Notes: generated by a model not told the origin, from the sequence alone. DNA of 64,000 bases from JAEUOS01 sp965279115 (GCA_965279115.1 OZ257137.1:2108001-2172000); one strand, 5' to 3'; counted from the first letter of the stretch, positions 23,816 to 33,789 are shown. Program-made: numbers and translations.

Positions 23816-25219
23816 TCAGGGTCGCGGCGGCTCCCTGACTTGCTCGTTGGCAGCGGGACTGCGCATCAGCCGGAAGGCAAACAACGCCAGGATCAGCACC
23901 GCCAGCAACAGCACCGACCACAACGCGAGCTTCTTCAGGTCGAGTTCGGTGGCCAGGGTGCTGCGCACGGCTTCCGGATTGATGGTTGTGACCGCGCCTG
24001 CGCCGGCTTCGGGCAGGCGCCATTCATCGCCTTCGCGATAGCCGGGCAGCAGGGTCGCCAACGCGAGCCCCGCGCCGCGCCGGGCGTCGCGATCACCAAC
24101 GGCCACCCTCTGCCCGTATTCGATGCGAAACGGCGCGGCGCCGCGCGCCACGAACACCACGTGCCGCTGCGCGTAGCCTGCCTCAAGACGCACTTCACCT
24201 GATCCCACGCCACCGCCGCGCGCATCCAGGCGCAACAACCAGTGACGCGCGGTCGATGGGCCGAGAGCGATCGGCGGGCTGGTCAATTCCGGCGCGCCCG
24301 GCGTTTTCGGGGCAAGCCGGTACAGGACCGTTTGCGCCAGCGGTCGCCACGGGTCGGCGGGTTTGTCGCGCACCAGGATTTCCGCCGGCGTCAGGGTGTT
24401 GACCTGGGGCAGCGCAAACGCCACCCGGTCCACCGCGAACGGCCCGCCAAGGTCGAACTCGATCTCGAGCGCCTGCCCGGGCACGGCTCGGCCAGACGCC
24501 GTAAGCGTGCGGCGCGGCGGTTCCGGCGTCGCCGCGACCGGCACGCCTTTCACGCCGCTGAGATTGGGTGCCGGCCCGCCCTGTCCATCCACGGTCAGGC
24601 GCAGGTAGCGCATACGGGCGGGTTGCAGTTCGACGCGGTCCTGCCGCAACGATTGTCCTTCCACCTTCAGGTCCACCAGCGGCGCGCGCTCAGCCACGGT
24701 GCGCCAGGCCTTGAGGTCATCACTGCCCTCGACGCGCAGCGCGGCGGTCACGCCTTCCTGCGCGGCCCATTCCAGGCGCAGTTCGCGCAACGTCTCGCTG
24801 ATCTGCGAGGCATCGGCGATCCAGTAGGCAGGTGTTGCCGCGCGCGGCGCGCTGGCCGGCCGCGATGACAGCGCGATCAGGGTGCCGTCGGCACGCTGGG
24901 TCACCTGCAGGTCGAGGCCCGCTGCCGGTGCCGCCGCATTGCGCAGCACGGGAAACAAGGGCAGCGCATGCTGAACCTGCGCCGCCGCCGGCCGGGCATC
25001 TCCGCTGAGCAGGGCGAAAGGCACGGCCTCGCCGGCGCCGTTGGTCACCCGCAGGTCCGCGAAGTCGGCGCGCACCACGCCTTGATGTACCTGCGCCGGC
25101 AAGGCAACCCGCCAGGCCGGCGCCGTCGGCCCGGCAGTCACTTCCATGCGATAGGCGAATTCCGCTTCGGCAGCCGCGGCGACACCGCAGACAAGCGCCA
25201 GCGCGATGAGCGACCTCAT
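23816..25219 (-). CDS. DUF3999 membrane-anchored protein
   Basis: A 467-residue protein with a signal peptide (MRSLIALALVCGVAAAAEA), a large periplasmic beta-rich region, and one C-terminal membrane helix (about 435-456) followed by a short charged tail. This is the architecture of the DUF3999 family, whose function is unknown. Its ATG overlaps the stop of the DUF2339 gene (ATGA), so the two are translated together; this pairing is common in the family and suggests a membrane complex, possibly in envelope or polysaccharide handling (inference). Confidence 0.83.
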   Translation of the reverse strand: MRSLIALALVCGVAAAAEAEFAYRMEVTAGPTAPAWRVALPAQVHQGVVRADFADLRVTNGAGEAVPFALLSGDARPAAAQVQHALPLFPVLRNAAAPAAGLDLQVTQRADGTLIALSSRPASAPRAATPAYWIADASQISETLRELRLEWAAQEGVTAALRVEGSDDLKAWRTVAERAPLVDLKVEGQSLRQDRVELQPARMRYLRLTVDGQGGPAPNLSGVKGVPVAATPEPPRRTLTASGRAVPGQALEIEFDLGGPFAVDRVAFALPQVNTLTPAEILVRDKPADPWRPLAQTVLYRLAPKTPGAPELTSPPIALGPSTARHWLLRLDARGGGVGSGEVRLEAGYAQRHVVFVARGAAPFRIEYGQRVAVGDRDARRGAGLALATLLPGYREGDEWRLPEAGAGAVTTINPEAVRSTLATELDLKKLALWSVLLLAVLILALFAFRLMRSPAANEQVREPPRP

Positions 25220-28068
25220 GATGCCTCCCCTTCCGCGCGCCTGGGTGGCAGCGGCGTGAAATAGCCGATGCCCAGCATCAGCAACCCGACCGCGATGAAC
25301 GAGACGATGCGTTCGATACCGCCGATGTTCGACTGGTCCACCAGGAACAGCTTGCCGACCACCGCGCCCATCAGGCAGGCGCCCACCACCCACAGGGTGC
25401 GCTGCGCGCGGCGGTTGGCGAACCACATAAGGATCAGGGCCAGCACGGTCCAGAAGATCGACAGGGCAGCCTGCACCAGCATGGACCGCATCATCGCGTC
25501 GAACCGATAGGGCACGCCACCCCACTGATGCACGGTACGCAGAAGCACGGCGTTGAGCCAGAAGAACAGCGCTGCCGCCAGCGCGGCCAGCAGCCACTGG
25601 CGCGACAGCGGCGGTTCGATGGATTCGCGCGCCAGCGCGCGCCACCAGCTGACAAAGGCGACCAGGATGAAGGCATGCATCAGGTCGAGGGCGTTGACGA
25701 AAGGCAGGTAGGGCAGTGGCCCGCTGTGGCCGTCGTAGCTGATGTTGGCCAGGAACATCCACGCCCAGCCCAACGCGATCAGGGGAAAAAGGCCGGCCAG
25801 CAGGTAGGCGCGCGGATGATTGGCTACCGGCCACATCGATGCGGCGGCGCGGCTGGTGAGCCATAGCGTCATCGCCACCAGCGGCAGCGCCGCTGCAGCG
25901 GCCGACCAGACGCTGCGGTCGAGCGCCTGGACGTTGGTGAGGTGGTGCAGTTCCGCGACCGCCAGCGCGGTGACGAGCCACACACCCAGCGCATGCATCA
26001 GCGCCGGCACCGCCACCAGGCCGGGCCGTTCGTCCCGCTCATAGCCGCGCAGCAGGACGTAGTGCAAGGCCAGCGCCAGCGGCCATTCGATCCAACCCCA
26101 GGCCGCGAACGGATGACCGTTCGCCGCCAGCATGCCGCACGCCACCACTGTCATGAGCGGCAGCAAAGCCAGTAACGACAGCCGGGCGCGGACCCAGGTG
26201 CGCGATGCGGCGCTGGCCGCCGCGGCGCTGCCGGCCAGGAACAGCGCAGCGGCGTTGTACCCATGCGCAACGGCGAGCCAGCGGTCGATCTCGGCCATGC
26301 CACCTGCCAGCCACCAGAGTGCACCCCACACGGCGAACCCCGGGGCGAGCACCCGCTCCGCTCCGCCGATGCGTGCATCGTCGCGATCCACATGGTCAAT
26401 AAGGCGCGCGACGAACAGCGCCGACAACGCGATCAGCACGCATCCGACGAACGCGGCATTGGCAAGCGGGACATCGCCGGGCTGGCGCCAATGCTCGTTG
26501 GCGGTGATGAACGCGAAGGCCGCACCCAGCATCACCAGGTAGCCGAACAGGCGTGCCGGCAGCCGCGCCTGGCGCATGCCGGCCCAGGCCACCGCGGCGC
26601 CTTCCACCGCCCACACCGCGGAAGTCCAGCGGCCATCCAGCGCCAGCGGCACCGCAAGTGTCGCGAACACCACCCCGAGCGCGAGGAAGCTTTCGAACAG
26701 CAGGCGCAGGGTGTCGGGCGCACGGGCTCGCACACCTGCGGCCAGCAGCAAATAGAAGGCGGCCATGGCCACGGCCGAGAACGCCGCGCCGAACGGGGTG
26801 TCGCGCAGCAGCGCCGCCTGCAGGCCGAAAGCGACGATCGGCGTGCCGAACAGCAGGGTGCCGTCGACGTATGACCGCAGTCGCGGTGCCTCGCGGGTGG
26901 CGAACAGGATGGTAATGCCCACATACATGGCAAAGAACAACAGCAGGAACGGCTCCGTGGTGGAAAACAACGCGGGTCGGTAGGCATTGATCCCCCAGAC
27001 GGTCGCGATGCCGAAGGTGAAGATGAAACCCAGCAGGTTGAGCACGCGCCAGGCCTTGTGCCAGGCGATCGCCACGATGCCCGCGTTGATCAGGGCGTAG
27101 AAGGAGAACAGGCCGACGTGGCTGCCACCGCCGCTGGACGCGAGTATTGGCGCCAGGAAACCGCCGGCGCTGCCGAAGGCGGCCAGCGGCAGCGAATCCT
27201 GCTTGAGAGCGAGGATGACCGAAAGCACGACGATGCCGCCCATCAGGCCGAATGCCAGGCTTCCGGGAAGCAGGTGGTAAATCTTGAATGCGCCGAACAC
27301 CGTGAGGTAAAGGAGACCCACCGCCGCGCCCTGCAACAACAGGCCGTACCCGACCTTGATGCGGGCCAGCGCCGCCGCGCGGTCGTCGGGCGGATCCACA
27401 CCGGACTCGCCATCCGGCGCATGGCGGCGCGCCAGGCGCCAGCCCTGTACCAGGAGGCCGATGGCGAACAGCACCACGCCCGCCAGGCGCAACTCGATCG
27501 GCAGCAAGGCATGCTCTGCCGCGTACTTGATCAGGAATCCGACGCCGAAGAACAGAACCACGATCCCGACCTTCACCACCGTGTTGCCGCCGGTAAACCA
27601 GCGCCAGGCGAACTCGAAGGGCGAAGGCGCGCGCGGCGGTTCCGGCGCCACGACCTCGGCGGGCGGCGACATCCAGGGTTCGGCAGCGGCGCTGTTGGGG
27701 ACGGTGAGAACGGGCTCCGGCAATGGCCCGGCATCCTGCGCGGCGCCCGCTTGCGGCGCGGACACGACGTCCACCTGCCCGGCACCGGCTTCGGGTGCAA
27801 CGACAGCCTTGCCTTGCTGCATCGGTGACGGGCCCAACGCACCCGCATCCTCCAGCCGCTTCAGGCGCCAGTGGATATCCGCCAGCGCCGCGTCAATGCG
27901 CGCGATGTCGGAAGCCTTGGCCTCGGGCAGCGGCGGCTTGCGCGAGTTGCGCAGTAAGTCGATGAAACCGCCTCCCAGGAACCCGATGATCAACCAGGTC
28001 AGTGCGCCTTCGAAACGCGACACCGCCAGTCCAAGGAGAAACCCTATGCCACCCAGGAGCCATTTCAT
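25216..28068 (-). CDS. DUF2339 multi-span membrane protein
   Basis: A 950-residue membrane protein: two N-terminal helices, a soluble Pro/Ala-rich linker (about 50-150) and then about 25 hydrophobic helices to the end, as in the DUF2339 family. No catalytic motif is recognised. ATG at 28068 is chosen because the hydrophobic N-terminus MKWLLGGIGFLLGLA begins there; the frame extends upstream without a signal. It is the first gene of the pair with DUF3999. Confidence 0.83.
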   Translation of the reverse strand: MKWLLGGIGFLLGLAVSRFEGALTWLIIGFLGGGFIDLLRNSRKPPLPEAKASDIARIDAALADIHWRLKRLEDAGALGPSPMQQGKAVVAPEAGAGQVDVVSAPQAGAAQDAGPLPEPVLTVPNSAAAEPWMSPPAEVVAPEPPRAPSPFEFAWRWFTGGNTVVKVGIVVLFFGVGFLIKYAAEHALLPIELRLAGVVLFAIGLLVQGWRLARRHAPDGESGVDPPDDRAAALARIKVGYGLLLQGAAVGLLYLTVFGAFKIYHLLPGSLAFGLMGGIVVLSVILALKQDSLPLAAFGSAGGFLAPILASSGGGSHVGLFSFYALINAGIVAIAWHKAWRVLNLLGFIFTFGIATVWGINAYRPALFSTTEPFLLLFFAMYVGITILFATREAPRLRSYVDGTLLFGTPIVAFGLQAALLRDTPFGAAFSAVAMAAFYLLLAAGVRARAPDTLRLLFESFLALGVVFATLAVPLALDGRWTSAVWAVEGAAVAWAGMRQARLPARLFGYLVMLGAAFAFITANEHWRQPGDVPLANAAFVGCVLIALSALFVARLIDHVDRDDARIGGAERVLAPGFAVWGALWWLAGGMAEIDRWLAVAHGYNAAALFLAGSAAAASAASRTWVRARLSLLALLPLMTVVACGMLAANGHPFAAWGWIEWPLALALHYVLLRGYERDERPGLVAVPALMHALGVWLVTALAVAELHHLTNVQALDRSVWSAAAAALPLVAMTLWLTSRAAASMWPVANHPRAYLLAGLFPLIALGWAWMFLANISYDGHSGPLPYLPFVNALDLMHAFILVAFVSWWRALARESIEPPLSRQWLLAALAAALFFWLNAVLLRTVHQWGGVPYRFDAMMRSMLVQAALSIFWTVLALILMWFANRRAQRTLWVVGACLMGAVVGKLFLVDQSNIGGIERIVSFIAVGLLMLGIGYFTPLPPRRAEGEAS

Positions 28069-28207
28069 TTGCGCACCACCCGTCGTGTTGCTGTCAGGAC
28101 CCGCCGATACTAGCGAGAACCCGCATTCGAAACACCCGCGTCGCCGCGGGTAGCACGACACTCACCTGCCAGTAGCGGCAGGCCGTCATCCACGCTGATG
28201 CGGCCAT

Positions 28208-29134
28208 TCAACCGGGGGAGACTTTCGCACGACTTGCCTCGCGCCGGATCCAGGTCGCGAAGTCGCGCGCGGCATCGCCCTGCTTTGCCGCATCGGATTC
28301 GACCAAGTAGTAGCCGCGCGGCGTGGCGATGGAACGCGCGAAAGGCGCCACCAGGCGACCGTCCTTCAGGTGCTGCTTCAAAAGCGGCACGCCGCCAGGT
28401 GCCACACCCTGCCCTGCCAGCGCCGCGGCGATCACCTCGTCGTAGCGCTCGAAACGCAGTACGCCGGCCGGGCGCACGTCTCCCATGCCGACGGCACGGA
28501 ACCAGGTAGTCCAGTCCATCCACGGCATGCTGGTGTGGTCGTTGTCGAGTTGCAGCAGGACATGATGGCGGATGTCGGCCGGCGCCTTGAGGGGGCGCGC
28601 CGGATCGGCCAGCAACGCGGGGCTCACCACCGGAGTGAGGCGCTCGCCGAAAAGCCAGGTGGCGCCAGCCGGTTTGGCGGCACCATAGCGGATGGCGAAA
28701 TCGACCCCCTTGCGTTCAAGGTCGAGCGACTCGTAGGTCGCCGAAATCCGCACGTCGATATCGCGATGCGACTGGGTGAATTCCGACAAGCGCGGAATCA
28801 GCCACAACGAAGCGAAGCCGGGCGTGGTGGTCACCGTCAGGGTGCGCGGCTGGCCATGCAGGTCGTCGGTGGCCGCCCGCAACAGCTTGAGGGCGCGCGA
28901 CACCGCCTCGTAATAGCGGCGCCCGGGTTCGGTCAGTTCCAGACCGCGCGCACGACGCTCGAACAGGCGCACACCGAGCTGCTCCTCCAGCGCCTTGACT
29001 TGCCGGCTCACCGCCGATTGCGTGAGCGCCAGTTCCCCCGCGGCGAGCGTGATGTTGGACAAGCGGGCTGCCGCCTCGAAACCCTTGAGCAGGTCCAGCG
29101 GGGGCAGGCGGCGGGGATTTTCAGACATTCCCAT
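28208..29134 (-). CDS. LysR-family regulator (GcvA-like)
   Basis: About 308 residues: an N-terminal winged helix-turn-helix (ALTQSAVSRQVKALEEQLGVRLFERR) and a C-terminal effector-binding domain with the GcvA-group pattern (ATYESLDLERKGVDFAIRYG). It probably regulates a nearby or distant catabolic gene in response to a small ligand. The start is not firmly set: ATG at 29134 or 29128. It is divergent from the DUF2917 gene with about 160 bases between them, a likely regulatory space. Confidence 0.88.
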   Translation of the reverse strand: MGMSENPRRLPPLDLLKGFEAAARLSNITLAAGELALTQSAVSRQVKALEEQLGVRLFERRARGLELTEPGRRYYEAVSRALKLLRAATDDLHGQPRTLTVTTTPGFASLWLIPRLSEFTQSHRDIDVRISATYESLDLERKGVDFAIRYGAAKPAGATWLFGERLTPVVSPALLADPARPLKAPADIRHHVLLQLDNDHTSMPWMDWTTWFRAVGMGDVRPAGVLRFERYDEVIAAALAGQGVAPGGVPLLKQHLKDGRLVAPFARSIATPRGYYLVESDAAKQGDAARDFATWIRREASRAKVSPG

Positions 29135-29293
29135 TACGCATGGCTGGGATTCCAAAATGTCGTTGGTGTGCAGTGCAACACAGGAGCACACTTACCTTCA
29201 TGCCACTCCGAATTCATCCGATTCCGGGGTTGGCAACTGCCAAGCCATGAATATAACGCATGTCATTGGCAGTCCGGAACAAGGAGCATTGCC

Positions 29294-29557
29294 ATGCATC
29301 TGAACAGCCCGTCACTTTCCCTGCACCTCAAGCCGCGCCAGATCGTCAGCCTGCCGGATACCGGCGGTACAGGGGTTTCCGTCATGGTCACGCGCGGCAG
29401 CGTATGGATCACCCAGGACCGCGACATCGCCGACATCGTCCTCGAGCCCGGCCAGACCCATGAGAGCCGGCGCCGCGGACAGATTCTGATCTATGGCTTG
29501 CAGGACGCGGACGTGGAGATCGCCGAGATGGCGCGCATCCAGCCGCGCCAGGCCTGA
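29294..29557 (+). CDS. DUF2917 protein
   Basis: An 87-residue protein with the DUF2917 pattern (VSVMVTRGSVWITQDRDIADIVLEPGQTHES), a single cupin-like beta domain of unknown function. AAGGAG lies 7 bases before the ATG. It is followed 9 bases later by the GNAT gene, so the two form an operon. Confidence 0.85.
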   Translation: MHLNSPSLSLHLKPRQIVSLPDTGGTGVSVMVTRGSVWITQDRDIADIVLEPGQTHESRRRGQILIYGLQDADVEIAEMARIQPRQA

Positions 29558-29566
29558 GGACTCGCC

Positions 29567-30199
29567 ATGGATCCGGTCTTGCATGACCAGGTGGCGCCCG
29601 GACTTGCGACGCGCACCTGGACCATACGCCACTATCCGACCCACCTGATCGACCGATGGACCCTCGAGGATGGGCGCGTGGTGACGATCCGCCCGATCCT
29701 GCCGCAGGACGATGTCATGGCGCAGGATTTCGTACGCGGACTGTCCATGGAGTCGCGCTACAACCGTTTCCTGGTCGGGCTGGCCGAACTGTCCGCACCG
29801 CAGATTTCCTACCTGACCGACATCGACTACATCCACCACCTTGCCCTGGTGGCCGAGACCCAGGTCTACGGCCGCCCCTTGCTGGTGGGAGACGCCCGCT
29901 TTGTGGCCGACGCCCGCCCGGATGCGATGGCGAACTCCGCCGACTTCGCCATCGCGGTGGCGGACGACTGGCAAGCCTCTGGCATTGGCAGCAGGCTGCT
30001 GCGCAATCTCGAATCAGCCGCCCGTGCAGCCGGCATCGCATGCCTTACCGGCGACGTGCTCGGCAGCAACCGGAAGGCGCTCGACTTCATGCGCCAGCGC
30101 GGGTTCTCGGCCAGCACCAACCGGGAGGAACCGCGCCTGATGCGGGTGGAAAAGCCGCTTGCGACCGAAATGGTCAGTGCTGCCCGTCCGGCAGGATGA
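29567..30199 (+). CDS. GNAT acetyltransferase
   Basis: A 210-residue N-acetyltransferase. The acetyl-CoA site is seen as VADDWQASGIGSRLLRNLE (motif A, Q/GxxGxG/A), followed by NRKALDFMRQRGF. The N-terminal RPILPQDD...FVRGLSMESRYNRF resembles the GNAT domain attached to acyl-CoA synthetase-like protein acetyltransferases (Pat family), so protein lysine acetylation is possible (inference). Its 3' end overlaps the convergent ferredoxin gene by 26 bases. Confidence 0.85.
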   Translation: MDPVLHDQVAPGLATRTWTIRHYPTHLIDRWTLEDGRVVTIRPILPQDDVMAQDFVRGLSMESRYNRFLVGLAELSAPQISYLTDIDYIHHLALVAETQVYGRPLLVGDARFVADARPDAMANSADFAIAVADDWQASGIGSRLLRNLESAARAAGIACLTGDVLGSNRKALDFMRQRGFSASTNREEPRLMRVEKPLATEMVSAARPAG

Positions 30200-30494
30200 C
30201 GATCAGGCCATCCAGGTCCGCGGTGACGCGGATCTGGCACGACAGGCGGGAGTTTTCGCGCGTGTTGGCGCCGAAGCTGAGCATGCTTTTTTCCATCTCG
30301 CCGGGCACGCCGGTGCGCGCGAGCCAGTCCGGGTCGACATACACGTGGCAGGTCGCGCAGGCGCATTCGCCGCCGCAGTCCGCATCAATACCCGGCACAC
30401 CGTTGTAGACCGCCCCGCGCATGACCGAGTCGCCAGCCGGCACCTCGATTTCGTGGCGCGTTCCACCGTGCTCGATGTAAGTCACCTTGGGCAT
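30174..30494 (-). CDS. [2Fe-2S] ferredoxin of a P450 system
   Basis: A 106-residue adrenodoxin/putidaredoxin-type ferredoxin. The cluster ligands are Cys40, Cys46 and Cys49 (C-x5-C-x2-C) and Cys86. It would pass electrons to the P450 encoded 44 bases upstream. A ferredoxin reductase is not seen in this window, so electrons must come from a reductase elsewhere. Confidence 0.92.
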   Translation of the reverse strand: MPKVTYIEHGGTRHEIEVPAGDSVMRGAVYNGVPGIDADCGGECACATCHVYVDPDWLARTGVPGEMEKSMLSFGANTRENSRLSCQIRVTADLDGLIVILPDGQH

Positions 30495-30538
30495 TCGTGT
30501 ATCCCTTCAATGCGTTGCCTGGATCTGATGGCGCCGGT

Positions 30539-31798
30539 TCAAGCGTGGCGCGCCGGGATCACCACCTTCATGGAGGTGAAACCATGCACGAAATTGGACT
30601 TGGTGCGCACCGGTTCGCCCACCACCTCGATGCGCGGAAAGCGCTTGAGGATCTCTTCCCACAGGACGGTGAGCTGCAGTTCCGCCAGCCGATTGCCGAC
30701 ACAGCGGTGAATGCCGAAGCCGAACGCAACATGCTGGCGCGGCCGGGCGCGGTCGATGATGAAACGGTCGGGCTCCTCGATCGCATCCGGATCGCGGTTG
30801 CCGGACAGGTACCACATCACGACCTTGTCACCCTTGCGGATCTGCTTGCCGGCGATTTCGATGTCGGCCAGCGCGGTGCGGCGCATGTGCGCCAGCGGCG
30901 TCTGCCAGCGGATGATCTCGGGCACCAGGCTTGTCACCAGCGCCGGGTTGTCGGCGAGTTTGGCGTACTGGTCCGGATGGCGGTTCAATGCCAGGAGGCC
31001 GCCGCTGATCGAATTGCGCGTGGTGTCGTTGCCGCCGACGATGAGCAGGATCAGGTTGCCAAGAAACTCCTCGCGCCCCATGTTGCGCGTCGAGGGCGCA
31101 TGCGCGAGCATTGAGATCAGGTCATTTTTCGGCGGCGCATTGACCCGCTCATTCCACAACCGCGTGAAATAGTCCAGGCACTTGCCCAGTTCACCCAGGC
31201 GCATCTCCCAGGAGGTCACCGGGCCATTGCCGTCCGGATCGCCGGTGGCCATGTCGGACCACCAGGTCAGGAGCCGCCGGTCCTCGAACGGAAAATCGAA
31301 CAGGGTCGCCAGCATCTGCGTGGTCAGTTCCACCGATACCCGTTCCACCCAGTCGAACTCCACGCCGATGGGCAAGCCATCGAGGATGCGACAGGCACGC
31401 TCGCGGATGGTTGATTCGAGCATGGCGAGGTTGCCCGGCGCGACGATCGGCGTCACGGCACGGCGCTGTTCGTCATGGCGCGGCGGGTCCATCGCGATGA
31501 AGCTGGGAAACATCTCCACCTGCGGGCGCTCGGCCAGGGAAACCCCGCCCAGGCGCGCTTCGGAGGAAAACACCGCATGGTTGGTGTCCACCGCCATGAT
31601 GTCCTTGTAGCGCGTCACCGACCAGTACGGGCCGTAGCGCTTGCTGACGGCGAGATGCACCGGGTCTTCCCGGCGCAAGCGTTCGAAATAGAAGCCGACG
31701 ATGTCCTGCTCGAACAGATAGCCCTTGGATACGTCAATATCCTCGAGCGGCATGGCCCAGGCGCGCTCGCGTTCCGGGTGGTGGCTTGCGGTCTGCAT
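30539..31798 (-). CDS. Cytochrome P450 (CYP153-like)
   Basis: A 419-residue bacterial class I P450. Cys366 in FGFGIHRC is the haem ligand, GGNDTT (255-260) is the I-helix oxygen-activation motif, and ExxR is in VPEIIRWQ. The stretches WQTPLAHMRRTA, GDKVVMWYLSGNRD and FVHGF are close to the CYP153 alkane and fatty-acid terminal hydroxylases. It would oxidise the end carbon of alkanes, alcohols, terpenes or fatty acids, using the downstream ferredoxin. The upstream side holds a Bug receptor and a TauD-family gene on the same strand. Confidence 0.88.
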   Translation of the reverse strand: MQTASHHPERERAWAMPLEDIDVSKGYLFEQDIVGFYFERLRREDPVHLAVSKRYGPYWSVTRYKDIMAVDTNHAVFSSEARLGGVSLAERPQVEMFPSFIAMDPPRHDEQRRAVTPIVAPGNLAMLESTIRERACRILDGLPIGVEFDWVERVSVELTTQMLATLFDFPFEDRRLLTWWSDMATGDPDGNGPVTSWEMRLGELGKCLDYFTRLWNERVNAPPKNDLISMLAHAPSTRNMGREEFLGNLILLIVGGNDTTRNSISGGLLALNRHPDQYAKLADNPALVTSLVPEIIRWQTPLAHMRRTALADIEIAGKQIRKGDKVVMWYLSGNRDPDAIEEPDRFIIDRARPRQHVAFGFGIHRCVGNRLAELQLTVLWEEILKRFPRIEVVGEPVRTKSNFVHGFTSMKVVIPARHA

Positions 31799-31870
31799 CG
31801 ATCGGCCCTCCGAAAATTTTCGCGGTGCCTGAGCCTACAACATGCGGCGGGAACCGGCGCGCGTCAGGCC

Positions 31871-32845
31871 TTATTCAAGTCGGATGTTGGCCGCCTTGAC
31901 CACCGCGCCCCAGCGGGCGAGTTCGGCCTGCAGGAATCGATCCGCAGCCTCCGGCGAACTTGCGATCACTTCGGAACCGCCATCGACCAGGCGCTGGCGG
32001 ATCTCGGGAATCGCGAGGATCTTCACCAGCTCCCCATTCAGTCGGTTGACGATGTCGCGCGGCGTCTGCGGTGGCGCCAGCACGCCGAACCAAGCCACCG
32101 CCTCGAAGTCGCGCACACCGGCTTCCGACAGTGAGGGCACGTCGGGCAACAGTGGATGGCGCTTCAGGCTGGAAACTGCCAGCGGGCGCAACTTGCCGGA
32201 CTTGAAATGCGGCATCAGGGCGACGATGTTGTCGAACATCACCTGGATCTGCCCGCCCATGAGGTCGAGGTGGGCCGCCGACGAACCCTTGTAAGGCACA
32301 TGCTGCATGCTGATGCCGGCGTCGATCTTGAGCTTTTCGCCGGTGAGGTGATGCGAGGTGCCGTTGCCAAGTGAACCGAAGTTGACGCGGCCGGGATTTG
32401 CCTTGGCATAGTCGATGAACTCGCGCACGGTCTTGGGCGGGAAGTTCAGGTTGGCCGCGAACCCGAGCGGCGAGTTGGTCAGCACCGTCACCGACGCGAA
32501 CGCCGCGGTGTCGTACTTGAGCGACGGATAGGCTGACGCGGTGATGGGCGTGGCGGCCGTGGAAAGCAGCAGGGTGTAACCGTCCGCCGGTGCCTTGGCG
32601 ACAAACTCGCTGCCGATGGTGCCGCCGGCGCCGGGCCGGTTTTCGACCACGAAGGGCTGCCCCATCGCCTGCGTGAGGCGTTCGGCAATGGTGCGTCCGA
32701 GGATGTCGGAGGTCGCGCCGGTGGCGAACGGCACGATCAGTTTCACCGGCCGGTTCGGATAGGCCTGCGCAGCCACAGGACTGGCTACGGCCAGAAGGCC
32801 AAGCGTGGTGATCGCCGCGGCGATACGCAAGAACGGTTGCTTCAA
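31871..32845 (-). CDS. Bug/TctC-family receptor (3)
   Basis: A 324-residue receptor with a signal peptide ending at AAQAYPNRPVK. It has VPFATGATSD, FVVENRPGAGGTIGSEFVAK and GNGTSHHLTGEKL, all family-typical. The start is TTG at 32845, with AAGGAGAT 5 bases before it. It follows the TauD-family gene on the same strand and may deliver that enzyme's substrate. Confidence 0.88.
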   Translation of the reverse strand: MKQPFLRIAAAITTLGLLAVASPVAAQAYPNRPVKLIVPFATGATSDILGRTIAERLTQAMGQPFVVENRPGAGGTIGSEFVAKAPADGYTLLLSTAATPITASAYPSLKYDTAAFASVTVLTNSPLGFAANLNFPPKTVREFIDYAKANPGRVNFGSLGNGTSHHLTGEKLKIDAGISMQHVPYKGSSAAHLDLMGGQIQVMFDNIVALMPHFKSGKLRPLAVSSLKRHPLLPDVPSLSEAGVRDFEAVAWFGVLAPPQTPRDIVNRLNGELVKILAIPEIRQRLVDGGSEVIASSPEAADRFLQAELARWGAVVKAANIRLE

Positions 32846-32910
32846 GATGGATCTCCTTGATTGGGTGAATTGGCGCAGCCCCGGCGCCCGGGGCTTGAGG
32901 GGAAGGGGTA

Positions 32911-33789
32911 TCAGGCGGCGCGAGCCTGTGCCGCATGACGTTCAAGCGTGGTGGTGCGGCGCAGATCACGGCGCGCGGAAAGGTCGTAGCGCCGTCCGCG
33001 ATGCAGGGTGGAGCGGTTGTCCCACATCACGTAGTCACCGGCGCGCCACTGGTGTCGGTAGACGAATTGCCGCTGGGTGGCGTGCTCGATCAGGTCGGCG
33101 ATCAGCACGCGGGCTTCCGGTACGGTCATGCCGCTGACGCGATCGCAATGCACGCCGACAAACAGAAGCTTGCGCCCCGAACCCGGATGCCTGCGCACCA
33201 GCGGCCATTCGGCCGGTGGAAAACGGCTGAGCTGCTCCGGCGTGTACTTGTCATCGCCCAGCATGATGCGCGAATGGAAGGTCGAATGATGCGCGGTGCG
33301 GCCCTCCACCTCGGCACGCAAGTCATCCGGCAAGGCGTCCCAGGCGGCGCGCAGGTCGGCCCATTCGGTATCCCCGCCTTTCTCGGGTACGACCACCGAA
33401 GAAAGCATGGAGTACGCGATCGGCAGCGGCTGGAACGAGCTGTCGCTGTGCCATAGCTGGTTGGCCAGGGTGCCGATGAGTTTGGCGTTGTCGCGCCCGG
33501 CCACCGATCCGTCGAGGGACAGGTTGGAGATATCGATCAGTTCCTCGTGTCCGAAACGGGTGGGCGCGCCGGTGGCCTTGCGCAGCCCGGCGTCGAGCGG
33601 ACCGAACTGTCGCGCACAGGCGATCTGCTCAGCCTCCGTCATCGGCTGGTCGCGAAACACCAGCAGCGCGTACTTGTCCATCGCCGCATCCAGGGCGGCA
33701 ATGGTGGCCGGGTCCTGCGGGCGGCGCATGTCCACGCCGCCGACTTCGGCGGCAAACAGCGGGTGCAGGGGTTTGAACTCAAGCGCCAT
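32911..33789 (-). CDS. TauD/TfdA-family 2-oxoglutarate dioxygenase
   Basis: A 292-residue Fe(II)/2-oxoglutarate dioxygenase. His114-x-Asp116 in LWHSDSS and His263 in RSTLHRG make the facial triad, and Arg277 or a neighbour in RRTT would bind 2-oxoglutarate. The family removes sulfonate or aryloxy groups or hydroxylates acids (TauD, TfdA); the substrate is not known. The length and motif order match TfdA-type enzymes. It precedes a Bug receptor on the same strand. Confidence 0.9.
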   Translation of the reverse strand: MALEFKPLHPLFAAEVGGVDMRRPQDPATIAALDAAMDKYALLVFRDQPMTEAEQIACARQFGPLDAGLRKATGAPTRFGHEELIDISNLSLDGSVAGRDNAKLIGTLANQLWHSDSSFQPLPIAYSMLSSVVVPEKGGDTEWADLRAAWDALPDDLRAEVEGRTAHHSTFHSRIMLGDDKYTPEQLSRFPPAEWPLVRRHPGSGRKLLFVGVHCDRVSGMTVPEARVLIADLIEHATQRQFVYRHQWRAGDYVMWDNRSTLHRGRRYDLSARRDLRRTTTLERHAAQARAA

